A stretch of 64,000 nt of DNA from Sepioteuthis lessoniana (GCA_963585895.1 OY757913.1:105958618-106022617); one strand, 5' to 3'; counted from the stretch's first letter, positions 33,611-44,270 are shown. Notes: generated by a model from the sequence alone, not told the origin. Made by a program: numbers and translations.

Positions 33611-33850
33611 TCTTCAGAGTTTTTACAACCAGCATTAACGGTAAGTTTTCCACTGAAGTCTAAGATACAAGTCTCTTCAGGTCTCAAAGACTCTCCTCAT
33701 TATTCTTGCCACTCTTAACAATGCTGTTGTTTAGAAGGCCTCGATTTTTCCGATTTCCAACTCGTCCATCCACTTTTCCTAGCTTTTAGGGACCATTCTA
33801 AGTGAGCCAATTACAACAGGTATCACTGTTATTCTCCTATTTCAGAGCTT
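33611..33850 (-). mobile_element. Dong-like LINE fragment 7 of array
   Basis: A more diverged copy (GAGTTTTTACAACCAGC, CACTGAAGTCTAAG, GAGCCAATTACAACAGG). The 5' end meets GATTATCATTATTATTGAT. Confidence 0.78.
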
Positions 33851-33874
33851 TATTGTGATTATCATTATTATTGA

Positions 33875-34680
33875 TAACACCTTGAAAGTTTTACACACCA
33901 CTTTAAGCTGATAACTTTTCACTGGTGTTTGAGTGACTGCAAGTCACTTTAAGTCTCCAGGACCCTTCTCAGTATTCTGGCCGTTTGTAACATATTGACC
34001 TCCGACCCAGCCGTCGATACAGGAACAGGTGCATCCAGTCGAAGATATCAGGGTATACCTTGACTGTGGACGGGTTGAATTCGGTGTAGATGTGACTCCC
34101 ACAAGAAGCAGGTTGACGGCAAACTATTATATAACCCGGGGCCACAGACAGATTCAGTGAGTTGGAGTCAGTCAAGTTGGAGATAAGATGCTGTAGAGAG
34201 TACCAGCACCCAGCAGAGGGCTATGGGCCCTCAGGACCCCGATTGAGCAGCCCAGCAGAACGAGAAAGAAGTGCTGCTAAAGACAAAGGAACTGGGGGTC
34301 AATATGTTGCAGTTTGTTCAGTCTCCAACTCACCTCTCACACATAACCCTTTCGCAACCCTTTCGCAACCATTTCGAATAAAGTGTGAGAGGTATATTTT
34401 TCTAAAGAACTGTGTTCGCTCGTCATTATTGTGTTGACTATGTTTCCGCATGTATATGTATACGTATAGTTGGCTGTGACTATACAACACGTTCTCACAT
34501 ATTTTGTTGTTTGTATAATCTCCACTCGTCCTCTTAACTCCAAGACCCCCACTCCCTTTAATAATCCTTTGGTGACTGTACCAAAATAACTAATAACGAT
34601 TGGTATAATTGTCACTTTCATGTTCCATAAGTTTTTAATACCGTAGCAAGATCGAGGTTCTTATCTTTCTTTGCATGCAA
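33875..34680 (-). mobile_element. Dong-like LINE fragment 8, split by a solo LTR
   Basis: The 3' part is at 33875-33985 (AGTTTTACACACCACTTTAA to GTATTCTGGCCGTT). The rest, at 34490-34680, resumes in register (CGTTCTCA..., CTCCACTCGTCC, ACTAATAACGATTGGTATAA). The 4-bp duplication CGTT flanks the intervening LTR. Element sequence stops near 34675 without an ATT tract, unlike its neighbours. Confidence 0.82.
33986..34489 (+). mobile_element. Solo LTR, family 1 (504 bp), nested in LINE
   Basis: TGTAACATATTG at the start, TATACAACA at the end, target duplication CGTT at 33982-33985 and 34490-34493. A TATA box TTATATAACCC at 34127-34137 and AATAAA at 34377-34382 give a plausible U3-R-U5 order. Because the host LINE sequence is known from its sister copies, the ends are certain to within a base or two. 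The 91-residue open frame inside (34162-34437) is not a known LTR-element protein. Confidence 0.85.
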
Positions 34681-35811
34681 ACAAACGAGTATCATTAAAT
34701 AGAAACATTTACTTAAAATCATATAATTTTTGTATTAGGAAGAATACTTGAAACCCTATAACTGTATGCAAATGAATTATATTTGGAATATTTAATATCA
34801 TGCGACTGTCTATTAAAAAATTCGAAAGAAATAACTACATGAAAAATATAAATTCAAATATGCAATGAATGTGATTCCCTAACAACTTGGCATAAAATAA
34901 TTCATTTCCAGTTGACGTTCCATCAGTCAGTCATTAAAATCAGACTTGGAAGTCAACAAGAGAATAAATCAAATGGAAATCGTCGAAAGGTGGAAAAAAG
35001 TTGTAGAATTAGGAATAACATCCTCGCTGTGAAAAAACTAGATTTACTAAGTATGATATCTATATGAGAAAAAGCTACTGCCGTTGTACAACTAAGGCTC
35101 TTTGGACTTGTCCGAAGGAACCTCTTTGTGCGAATTCGTAGAAACTTGATTTATAGGCTAACATTTTGTTAATTAACATCATCAAAAGTCTGCAGAGGAA
35201 GTCGCTTGATGTCAAATATTATAAACAGAGCTTTTTTGAAGATTGTTTTAACGTCCGTTCTTTTTCCCAACATTAAAAGCATCAAACGTCATTTTGAAAG
35301 TAAAAATGAAACACTTAATAAAATATTAATGGTATTTGTTCGATAATCAATTATAAATATTTCGTTTATATTACACTGTTTACTTAAGATGTTTTCCTGT
35401 TTTGTGAAAACTCAGGTCAAGTGATTTTTAATGTTATTTATGAATAAGCAAGAATGAATTTTAAATGGAACACAACAATATAAATATATTCTTGCAAGAT
35501 GCTGATATTTCTTTTGTATTTATTTTCATGACTGAAATATTTTGAAGACATTAAAATGATTTTGAGAATTTTTCAGAACAAGACAAAATTCACCAAATAA
35601 TGAATATATTTCAACCCAGGTCAATGTAAACGTGTTTCTATTTACACACCTATTGAGATTTAAGAATTTGTGTGATGCATTATGCCAAGGGTTAACTTCA
35701 CAAAATATTTCGGTAAGGAAAGACAAAGCCCATTTAGACTACGACGACATTCATTTTATAATCAACTATAGTATACATGATTAAGATAGATGACATGCAT
35801 AGTACACGAAA
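34681..35811. other. Unassigned AT-rich sequence
   Basis: Possibly CTE body-like at 34690-34830 (CTTGAAACCCTATAACTGTA). The rest is unrecognised. A short minus-strand frame at 35526-35726 has no domain. Confidence 0.4.
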
Positions 35812-35966
35812 TTAATACCCTTGGGAAAGGTATGAACCCCCTTATCCTCCCAGCTATGGGTTAAATAGTACCACTACTGTTCTTCTAGAATAGATTTGGC
35901 ATTAAATAACCTACAAAGGTTAATATGTCATTAAACAAAGAAACCAAACCAAACCAAACCAAAGGG
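35812..35966 (+). mobile_element. SINE-C 3' fragment with (CCAAA)n end
   Basis: Starts in the body at AATACCCTTGGGAAAGGTAT and keeps CTCCCAGCTATGGGTTAAAT, TTTGGCATTAAATAACC and AGAAACC(AAACC)n. The terminal repeat has four units. Confidence 0.85.
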
Positions 35967-36789
35967 TAAAAAATGTGGATAAGTTGTTCCACAGACTAAG
36001 AAATGATGCAAGGCAAAAGGTAAAAAAATTACATTTCTTTTGGAAAAGATCCACGCAGAATAATTTTCACGCATGTGTTACCCGAAAAAAGGAGACGAAG
36101 GAGAGCGTCTTCTTCGTTTGGGGTCTGGTACAGAAAAGAAGGCAGAACTCGCTTCTCGAAATGTCACATGACTTACGGTCACTTGATTCTCGGAAGCCCC
36201 ACCTATATGTCCCAAAAAGAGAGACAACTATGTTTAGTTCTGGAACACAAGCAATATCATATACTAGCAGTTTTTTTCTAAGCGAACAACTGCTGCCTCG
36301 ATTTCAGTTTTGTTTCTCCTTGAGCCGGTCTAATTTTATTTTGTTTATGAAGAAGCATTGTGAAATGTGACATGAATTTCAATAATCTATACATATATCT
36401 GGTATAAGGGGTAGTTTCCAGACAACGACGAAGATATTTCTAATATTCTTTTTAAAGACCAAACAATAATGAACACACTATTTTTAAGTAATAAAAACTG
36501 TTTAAAGACTTTTCAAGAAAAAAAATTTATTGAATAACTGATATTTTATGCCAATGTAAAATTGTTTCAAAGATGTAGTAGGTCTCTAACTTTGCCTTAC
36601 ATATACATACACATATAAACATACATACACACGCATGTGTATGTATGTTTGTGTGTGTGTGAAAGAGAGGCATATGCTTCCAGGAACTAAGCTTATTTAT
36701 TTTTTGAATTCACGAATACAGGTGCGTACGTGCATATGGTTGTGTGTGTTTACAAGCGAGTAAGTGGGGATTAGACAGCATTACTGTAC
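35967..36789. other. Unassigned; longest non-repeat ORF (131 codons)
   Basis: An open frame at 35975-36370 is Lys/Ser-rich with no signal peptide, domain or repeat, and it overlaps another frame on the same strand. No splice or promoter context singles it out. Small (CA)n/(TG)n scraps lie at 36600-36665. I do not call a gene. Confidence 0.4.
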
Positions 36790-36870
36790 AGTTTGGTTTG
36801 GTTTGGTTTGGTTTGGTTTTATGGTACATCAATCAGCCTTCGTAGGTTATTCAATGCCAACAAGTGTCCA
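36790..36870 (-). mobile_element. CTE/SINE-C tail with five-unit (TTTGG)n
   Basis: Plus strand: GTTTGGTTTGGTTTGG..., ATGGTACATCAATC, AGGTTATTCAATGCCAA. Only the tail remains. It abuts an oppositely oriented CTE head. Confidence 0.75.
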
Positions 36871-36879
36871 ATGACCCTA

Positions 36880-37145
36880 AACCAAATGATGATGAGGCTA
36901 CAGCCCTGAATGTGGACTACCTCTTCATTAGTCCCAGTTCCACCCTGACCCGGAGTGATAGTATCTGATAGGAACCCATCTGAGTCAAAAAGAAATATTT
37001 AATCATTTGCTATACTTTAAACCATAGAATTGTGCGCGAACAAATGACGTAAAATTGAATAATTAGTGTTTTATAGCAATAGTTGGTAAACTTTAACTGA
37101 GTGCAAACGAATGAATACTGTTGAATAGAATATTTTGTGCTAATT
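36880..37145 (+). mobile_element. CTE head and body, old copy
   Basis: CAAATGATGATGAGGCTACA, CCAGTTCCACCCTGACCC, GGAGTGATAGTATCTGATAG, then diverged body modules. Confidence 0.65.
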
Positions 37146-37159
37146 GTCTGTTTGTTTGT

Positions 37160-37965
37160 TTGTTTATTTGTTTGTTAAGGTTTCATGGCATATCACCCTT
37201 TGTAGGTTATTCAATGCCAAATCCGTATTTATACAATAGACAGTTCTATATTTAACAATTCAGTTTAGCAGAAGTAGAGTTTGCCAAAAATATTTCTATT
37301 TCAAGCAATTCAGTTCAGTCAAACAGTTCTAATTCAAACAATTCTGTTTAGTATAAGTATAGTTTTTGTTTACACACAGTTGAGGTTTTGGTATGGTTTT
37401 CTGGCATATCAACTTTTGTCGGTTATTTAATGCCAAATCCATAAATTAAAAAAAAATACAAATCTATTCGTTGCGCAACCTATTTAAAGATACTTTTATT
37501 CCTTGTTTGTACCTATAACAAACATCTTTCATGTAAAGAGTTATATTTCAAACAATTTACTTTAGAATAAGTATAGTTTTTTTTTTATACATTTAACTGT
37601 TAAAACAGCTCTATTTCAAACAATTCCGTTTAGCATGAAAACAGTTCCATTTCAAACAATTCACTTTAGCATAACTACGTAGTTTGAATATTAAAACAGT
37701 TCGATTTCAAGCAACTCAGTTTAGCATAAGTACGGAGTTTAATCTCAACCAACAGTTTAGTTCTATTTGACCTATAGATAGGACCAGGTGCTACCACTCC
37801 GGGTCAGAGTAGACTTCGGACAGATGGCAATGAAGGGGTACACTGCATTCACTAAAGTTCCTGTGTTACAAAAACCTCACCATTAGTGTCATATACAGGA
37901 TAATCGTTGTTGGTGGTGGGGGAGGGTCTTACCCGTCTGCAGAGATCCCCAACCGACTGAGCAGA
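37160..37965 (-). mobile_element. Two CTE tails in series sharing one head
   Basis: On the plus strand one tail (GGTTTCATGGCATATCACCC) opens at 37180 with body modules to 37380. A second tail (GGTATGGTTTTCTGGCATAT) starts at 37390, with body modules and the head to 37965. Either one CTE is nested in the body of another or the tail was duplicated. Confidence 0.7.
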
Positions 37966-37974
37966 ATTAGTGTT

Positions 37975-38520
37975 AAATAGCAATACTTCACACTATTTAA
38001 TTAAGTGCATATAAAATATTAATATTATAAGTACTAAGAACAACTTTTCTGTGTGCCAACCAATGATTGTTATTATATAGAATTATTACTGTTAGAGAAA
38101 CCGGCTCATTGGCCTAATGGGTAGAGTGTTGGGCAATGATCCGGGAGATCTGTGTTCAATCCCAGATCGCGTCATACCAAAGACTTTAAAAATGGTACTT
38201 GATACCTCCTTGCTTAACACTCAGCAGTATAAGGTAGGTACGTATCAAGGGTAAAGTGAAACAATCCAGAGAATCGAGTAGCGCCCTCCCCTACACCTTG
38301 GTGGTGTAGCTACTGAAAAGGGAGCCTTCTGGTTGCCCTTGACTACAGTCGCCAAGTTTACTTTTTGTACTTACTGTTAGAGAGAAATACTTGAAACCCT
38401 TTAAATCTGTGCAAACACTAAACGGCAAAACTTAAAACCATTTAATTGCGTACAAACAAATAAGCTTCAACGCATTTACAAATAAAATCAACTACAAACT
38501 GTTCACTTACAAATCATATA
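37975..38520 (+). mobile_element. CTE body, split by SINE-B
   Basis: Extended-type body (TAGTGTTAAATAGCAATACT, CACACTATTTAATTAAGTGC) broken at 38098 and resuming at 38371 (TTACTGTTAGAGAGAAATAC) to about 38520. The SINE target duplication lies in this body. Confidence 0.7.
38099..38370 (+). mobile_element. SINE-B, full length, 13-bp TSD
   Basis: Head CCGGCTCATTGGCCTAATGG, B box GTTCAATCCCAGATCG, end GCCAAGTTTACTTTTTGTAC. The target duplication TTACTGTTAGAGA at 38086-38098 and 38371-38383 is exact and defines the ends. Confidence 0.9.
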
Positions 38521-38522
38521 TA

Positions 38523-38690
38523 TATTGTCATCCAGAGACAGACTGTTTCGTTCTATCAGAACTCTTCAGTGAGGTTAGATAAGTAGGACGCTCGAAGCCG
38601 GGATCGAAACCCATCCAACTTTACGTCAGACTAAGTCTTAGACTGCTCGGCCAACAAGCGTACCACATTGGCTAGGGGAATTTTTAAGGT
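38523..38690 (-). mobile_element. SINE-D, near full length
   Basis: Minus strand: GGTACGCTTGTTGGCCGAGC (A box), GTCTAAGAC, GTTTCGATCCC (B box), CTCACTGAAGAGTTCTGAT, ending TGGATGACAATATATA. The GGCCGAGC..GTCTAAG head suggests a tRNA-Leu- or tRNA-Ser-type ancestor. Confidence 0.8.
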
Positions 38691-38750
38691 ATTTATGTAG
38701 CAACAGCAGCAGCAACGTCTGTTTGTTTACATTTTTATATATTTTTACAT

Positions 38751-38755
<5 letters not shown>

Positions 38756-38807
<52 letters not shown>
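38756..38807. repeat. (TA)n microsatellite
   Basis: About 26 TA units. Confidence 0.95.
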
Positions 38808-38808
<1 letters not shown>

Positions 38809-38837
38809 AATAATAAATAATAATAATCCTAAATAAA

Positions 38838-39080
38838 AGATTGAACAGTTCTATTTGACTCACAGATAAGACCTCGACCAGTACTACCACTCCGACACAG
38901 AGTGGACCTGGAAATAATAGCAATGAAATGATACTCCACATTTGGCAAAGCTCAAGGATTAGAATCTCAATATCAGATGCACCTAATGCATACCCAGTAC
39001 ACTCGCTGGAGAGTGTCTTAGTCTTTTGCAGCGATGCACTTAGTGTATTCTAGAGTCCCAGCCAATAGGTTAGTCAAGCG
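38838..39080 (-). mobile_element. CTE head region
   Basis: Plus strand: TTCTATTTGACTCACAGATA, TACTACCACTCCG, AGAGTGGACCTGG, GTATTCTAGAGTCCCAGCC. Body and tail are missing; (TA)n lies where the body would be. Confidence 0.75.
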
Positions 39081-39397
39081 CTGTAGGGGTTATTATTAAG
39101 TAAACCATGCATATCATTTAGTTCTGAGGGTTACTGAAAATACGAAAAAGAAAACTGCAAATAAAACATCCGATTACCCCCCACATACACCTATTAAATA
39201 TGTCTACGAATTCTCCATTTTAGGTAATATTTCAAACTTTTATTTTCATTTTTCCTTGCTTACTTCACGTCGTTTTATTTTCCTATTGCTTTTAGCAAAT
39301 TCATTTTGGGTTCCTATTCGCTTTTCTTTCATTCATTTCTCTCGGTTGCTATCTAAATTAAAGTTGTTTTTCTCTTATTTTCTGTTTCTTTAAGCGG
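39081..39397. other. Unassigned T-rich sequence
   Basis: Nothing recognised. Confidence 0.45.
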
Positions 39398-39620
39398 GGA
39401 GTCTCCGTGGCGTAGTGGTTAACATACTTGACTGAAACCAGAAAGAAAGCATGATCGAACTCCCTTAGACTGTTAAGTTCACTATTGAATTATTACCCTT
39501 ATGAAAAGCATAATAATATCACTGAATGAATAACATCCCTACTGTTTTCCACAAGGATGGCTTTGGCATAAAATAACCCACAGAAGTTATAAACGATTAA
39601 ACAAAGAAACCTAATCTTCC
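39398..39620 (+). mobile_element. SINE-C copy
   Basis: GGGAGTCTCCGTGGCGTAGT (head), then TTAAGTTCACTATTG, ACATCCCTACTG, TTTGGCATAAAATAACCC, and an AAACAAAGAAACC end. Confidence 0.75.
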
Positions 39621-39639
39621 ATAGATTTTACGCATCAGA

Positions 39640-39868
39640 AGACTAAATCCCCAGTCGGTTAGGGAGACTGTACAATACATCGACTGAATCTCTGCCCAGG
39701 GGTAACACTCCCCCCCAACAAGTTTCCCAATTATATATATATATATATATATATATTTAGAAACATAGACATTAATATACACACTCACATATATATATGT
39801 GTGCGTGTAAATAGAATTAGAAGTAGATAAGGGTTGAAATGCCATAAAATACAACCTAACCAAACCTG
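39640..39868 (+). mobile_element. CTE with most of its body replaced by (TA)n
   Basis: Head start TCCCCAGTCGGTTAGGGAG and ACATCGACTGAATCTCTGCC, then (TA)n at 39732-39758 plus ACAC/GTGTG scraps, then the tail GGGTTGAAATGCCATAAAAT and CCTAACCAAACC. Confidence 0.7.
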
Positions 39869-39875
39869 TTTTTAA

Positions 39876-40385
39876 AGTTGGCCCAATTCGACTGGGGTCA
39901 TAGAATACCACGACTGCATCTCTGCCGAAGGGTAAGACTCCTCTAACGAGTTTCCTGTATATGAGACTAAACATTCTGATTGTAAGGTTCCAGTAATGCT
40001 GGAGCTTTGGGGAATGCGGGGTACATTTTCATTGCCATTGCTTCCAGGTCCATTCTGACCCGGACTGGTAGCACCTGATAGGGTCCGATCTATAGATCAA
40101 ATAAAACTAAACAGTGAACTTTTGTTAAATTGAATTGTTCGAAATAGGACGGTTTTGATATTTAAATTGCGTACTTATGCTAAACTGAACTTTTTGAAAT
40201 ATAACTGTTTTTGAAATAGAATTAACTGACTTGTTTGAAATAGAATTTTTTTTAACATTTAGCTGTTTGTAAACAAAAACTATACTTATACTAACGTGAA
40301 TAGTTTGAAATTCAATTTGGCGTTAAATGAACCAAAAATGGTTGATATGGCGTAAAACAAAACAAACGACCAACCAATCAAAAGA
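39876..40385 (+). mobile_element. CTE, full length
   Basis: Immediately downstream of and in the same orientation as the previous copy. Head TGGCCCAATTCGACTGGGGT, GTTCCAGTAATGCTGGAGC, CCGGACTGGTAGCACCTGAT, several body modules, tail TTTGGCGTTAAATGAACC, GGTTGATATGGCGTAAAAC and a CAAACGACCAACC end. Confidence 0.82.
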
Positions 40386-40504
40386 TTAAATTGTTCTCTC
40401 TTTAAAAGATAAGAGGTCGTTTTTGTTCTTTTCACATTTAACTACACCATATCAGCTATTATTATGTAAAATAATCGTTTCACAATTAAATTGAAAGTAG
40501 GTTT

Positions 40505-41065
40505 GGTTTAATTGGATTGAGTTTGTTTCGTTTTTTGTTTAATGGCAATGTTTCGTGTGTAATTAAATGGTAAAGGTGCCCGTGGTGTAATGGTTATTGT
40601 TGTAGGAAATGGACACGGCGACACAAGTTCAAAATCCTGGACGAGGCTGATTGCATATCACATAGCACTAATACCCTTGGGAAAGGTATAAATCCAATTA
40701 TTTCTCTCTCCAGCTATGGGTAAATAGTAGGGCAGACTAGGTTCTTCAGCCTTGGTGAGGCAACTAGTCTAGGAGAAGGAAAAGTCTGAATTCAAACCTG
40801 TTAAATTCTGCTTAAAAATTGACCTTGTGTCATTTCCTGCCCGAGCGGAGGGGTTGGTAATTATGATTAAATGCCAAAGCAACCCTTGTAGAAGGAAATC
40901 AGTCGTCGCATTTAACTCATAACATTTAAAGGGATTAGTTGTTTATATCTTTCTCAGGGGTATTAGTTCGGAAAGTGAACTCAGTTACGTGACTGAAGCT
41001 CGAACTCACCTACACCAATGTTACAGTCCAAAACATAAGCCACCACGTTAGTCTGCAAGTCAGCC
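40505..41065 (-). mobile_element. SINE-C, interrupted by SINE-A
   Basis: Plus strand: GTTTAATGGCAATGTTTCG (tail) to 40569, SINE-A at 40570-40865, then ATTAAATGCCAAAGC resumes the tail and the body and head follow (GGGGTATTAGTTCGGAAAGT, GAGCTCGAACTC region). The order of insertion is unambiguous. Confidence 0.8.
40570..40865 (+). mobile_element. SINE-A inside a SINE-C tail, 8-bp TSD
   Basis: Head GGTGCCCGTGGTGTAATGGT at 40575. Target duplication ATTAAATG at 40562-40569 and 40866-40873. The uninterrupted SINE-C consensus (ATTTAATGCCAAAG) confirms the target. Confidence 0.85.
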
Positions 41066-42089
41066 ACTTTCCCCTAAATTGTTATTAACCAAACGATGTC
41101 GGTAGATTTTCAGGATATCTATTTCGATTTTTATGTCAAATATACCATGAGAGTTACTTCTGATATGTGATTAATTATTTCGATACAATGGACAAGTCTG
41201 AATTATATTAACTTATTTAGTGGTCGGAAATTTTATTATGGAACTAGAATTGTGTTTATCATTATTTGAGTGCATATATATATATATATATATATATTGA
41301 TATTTATTATTACTTCCAAGTATATCAATAGTGCCAGCGGTCACAAGAAAATATTACTTCAAAACAGACAAAAGATAATGTAAGGTTATTGAGTGATACA
41401 AATGCGACGTTGAAAATCGTTATAAAAGGATGAACAGCTATCACAAAATCGAAAGAGAAATTTAAAAAAAAAATATTGGCAAGGAAAGAAGAAAATAAAA
41501 TGTCACTAAGAATGATAGAAAATACGTATTAAGCCAGATTACAGCGTAGATAAATAATCAAAAGAGAATGGCCAGCAAAAAAAAAAAAATAGTTGTTTAT
41601 ATATAAAAACCAGACGGTCTTAAAATAAGATACCGATATTTTTATTAGAATAGATATAAACTGAATCCCTCTTGCTATCTAGCTTATAAGTTTACGGGCT
41701 TGTTAGTTGGTTGGTTGGTTGGTTTAAATAACATATGGTAGGTCTTGAGGCAAGCCCACTCTTGCCAGATTAAATAATCAAGAAGTTATTCATTTTTTTC
41801 AATCAGTTATATGGTTAAACATGCTATCTAATTGATATGTTATTGCTAACAGATGGTTACATATCAGTCAAAGAACATATTAAAATAAGTATTTATAAAG
41901 ACCTGGAAATAGAAATTGAGAAAATAAAGAGCCTTAAACAATCACTGCCCCACTGATACTGGGGACCCTAGGTATAGATTGTATCCCAGCAAAAGATTAC
42001 TGAATGAGAAATAACCAAAACAGAGGTTGGAAATGAAAAGGGAAATCTTTAAAACATTTACAAAATAAAATACTTGCCAGCGGTGTAAA
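41066..42089. other. Unassigned AT-rich sequence
   Basis: Contains a short (TA)n at 41274-41297 and (TTGG)n at 41707-41722; nothing else recognised. Confidence 0.45.
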
Positions 42090-42640
42090 GAAGGTAGCTG
42101 CTGCTAGTGGTGACTACCTAGTATATTAAAGCTCATTTCTCGTACGTCCCACCATCACAACAAGTTGATTGCAAGAATTTTTAAAGGTACCTTAGCCAAT
42201 TCACGTCCTGCGGCTCAAAAAATGCCTCGTGTTCCATCGGCATTCCCCTAAAAAGAGGTGCCTCAGGCACCAGGCAATAAAATTATTCCTGTGGAGAAGG
42301 GATGACGCCTGGGGGATGGATCCCTGAGGCTCAAGACCAGTCGCCCGCATGATGTGAATTCTGGGCTACCTCAACACCCACGTCAGGCAGACTTGACCGT
42401 GTAAAACACCATCGGCAAAGGCATTCAACCTCTCATAATAGTGTCCAACGTCTTTTTGAGGAATGAGACTTACCTATTAATGTTCCTGGGTAGGGTATGA
42501 ACAAGCAAAATACCTGACAGGCCTAGCCTATATGAAATACAAAAAATCGCACTTTGCAGAAGTGCCCATCTCCTTCGTAGAGTACTAACTAAGCTAACAA
42601 AAAATATCATTAAAAAAGGGCAGCAAAAAAAAGATAGAAA
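42090..42640. other. GC-richer island of unknown identity
   Basis: A sharply bounded block with words such as ACGTCCCACCATCACAAC, CACGTCCTGCGGCTC, GACGCCTGGGGGATGG and CAACACCCACGTCAGGCAG. It is less AT-rich than its surroundings and free of microsatellites. It has no long ORF on either strand. It has the look of an untranslated region of a retroelement, but I cannot tie it to one. Confidence 0.35.
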
Positions 42641-42715
42641 GAAAGAACCCTACAATCACAACCCTTCCTTCAGTCTAGGTTAGGTTAAGACCCAATGAAG
42701 AATAGTAAAAAACAG

Positions 42716-43345
42716 AATGGTCAGTTTGCTGGGGCAGCAAAATACATCGACAGAATCTCTGCAGAGGGGTAACACCCCCACCCGACTACAAGTCGTCTGG
42801 ATATGAAACTAAACAATCTGATGGTGAGGTTCTTTTGTCCTGGAGCTTTGGGGAATGCGAAGTACTCCTTCATTGGCATTACGTCCAGGTCCACTCTCGT
42901 CCGGAGTGGTAGAACATGATAAGATCCTATCTATCGGTCGAATAGAACTAAACTGCGTACTTATGCAAAACTGAATTGCTTGAAATTGAACTGATTTGAC
43001 ATTTAAACGGCGTACTTATGCTAAACTGAATTGTTTGAAAAATAATGATTTTTTGACATTGAAACAGTACTTACGCTAAACTGAATTGTTTGAAATAGAC
43101 TGTTTTGATATTTAACTGAGTGTGGACAAAAACTAGACTTACATTCAACTGAATTGATTGAATTATAACTGTTTGACAAATGTGAATAGCTTTAAATAGA
43201 AATGTCTTTGACGATTAAACTGTATACTTATGCTAAACTAAATTGTTTGAAATAGAATTGTTTCTTTGTATAAAAATGGATTCGGCATTAAATAACCAAC
43301 AACGGTTGATATGTCATAAAACCCAAACAATCAAATAAAAAACAG
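42716..43345 (+). mobile_element. CTE, full length
   Basis: Head GGTCAGTTTGCTGGGGC, then TCTGATGGTGAGGTTC, GGAGTGGTAGAACATGATAA, at least five body modules (TATGCTAAACTGAATTGTTT and variants), tail CGGCATTAAATAACCAAC, GGTTGATATGTCATAAAAC, CCAAACAATC. It is followed directly by an (AAT)n tract and Dong-like LINE fragments. Confidence 0.85.
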
Positions 43346-43359
43346 AAAGTAAATCTGGA

Positions 43360-43672
43360 AATCGAATAACAATAATAATAATAATAAAGAATGATAAGTA
43401 CCTCGACCTTGCTAGGGAATTAAAATAACCGTGGAACATGAAGGTGACAATTATACCAATTGTAATTGGTGCGTTTGGAACAGTAACTAAAGGATTACTA
43501 AAGGGACTGGAGGACTTGGAATTTGGCGGACGAGTGGAGACCATCCAAACGACAGCATTATTGAGAACGGCCAGGATACTGAGAAGAGTCATGGAGACTT
43601 GAGGAGACTTGCTGTCACTCAGATTCCAGTGAAAAACCATCGGCTAACTCTGATGTGAAAAGCTCTAATGAG

Positions 43673-43675
<3 letters not shown>
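43360..43675 (+). mobile_element. Dong-like LINE fragment, plus orientation (1 of 3)
   Basis: Starts in (AAT)n, then a frame with DKYLDLARELK-like start (AATGATAAGTACCTCGAC), GAACATGAAGGTGAC (MKVT), IQTTALLRTARILRR-like, 3' UTR to TGTGAAAAGCTCTAATGAG and an (AAT)n tail at 43672-43731. One frame defect near LKxxWNM. Confidence 0.87.

Positions 43676-43731
<56 letters not shown>
43672..43731. repeat. (AAT)n microsatellite
   Basis: About 19 AAT units between two same-orientation LINE fragments. Confidence 0.95.
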
Positions 43732-43732
<1 letters not shown>

Positions 43733-43733
<1 letters not shown>

Positions 43734-44072
43734 TAATTTTGCTGTCTCAGCTGATCACAGAATAAAACTGAAAGAATGTGAAAAGAGAGATAAGTATATC
43801 GACCTTGCTAGAGAATTGTAAAAACTATGGAACATGAAGATGATAATTATACCAATTGTGATTGGTGCTTTTGGCACAGTAACTAAAGAATTATTAAAGG
43901 GCCTGAAGAATTTGGAAGTTGGCGGCCGAGGGGAGACTATCCAAACAACAGCATTATTGAAAACGGCCAGAATACTGAGAAGAGTCCTGAAAACCTCAGG
44001 AGACTTGCAAGCACTCAATTTCCAGTGAAAGACCATCAGCTTACGCTGATGTGAAAAACTCTTATAAGTAAT
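43733..44072 (+). mobile_element. Dong-like LINE fragment, plus orientation (2 of 3)
   Basis: Begins slightly further 5' (TTTTGCTGTCTCAGCTGATC, then GATAAGTATATCGACC) and ends GTGAAAAACTCTTATAAG plus (AAT)n at 44068-44097. The encoded block reads KMIIIPIVIGAFGTVTKELL. Confidence 0.87.
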
Positions 44073-44097
44073 AATAATAATAATAATAATAATAATA

Positions 44098-44270
44098 CGC
44101 AGGAAAATTACAAGTCTAGGCTATGTAGTGATAGAGATATAACAGTAGACCACAGAGTGACATATACCTAGACATTGCCTGAGAGCTAAGGAGACTTTTT
44201 ATCACTCGGATTTCAGTATAAAATCAACAGATACAACTGCTGTTGAAAAACCTGCGTAGAATAAAATCAT
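44098..44270 (+). mobile_element. Dong-like LINE fragment, diverged (3 of 3)
   Basis: After the second (AAT)n: AGGAGACTTTTTATCACTCG, GATTTCAGTATAAAATCAAC and CTGTTGAAAAACCTGCG, the 3' UTR of a related but distinct subfamily. Confidence 0.6.

Noticed and set aside
35975-36370. 131-codon ORF as a host gene
   Set aside because: No domain, no supporting context, and overlapping frames; length is within expectation for noncoding DNA of this size.
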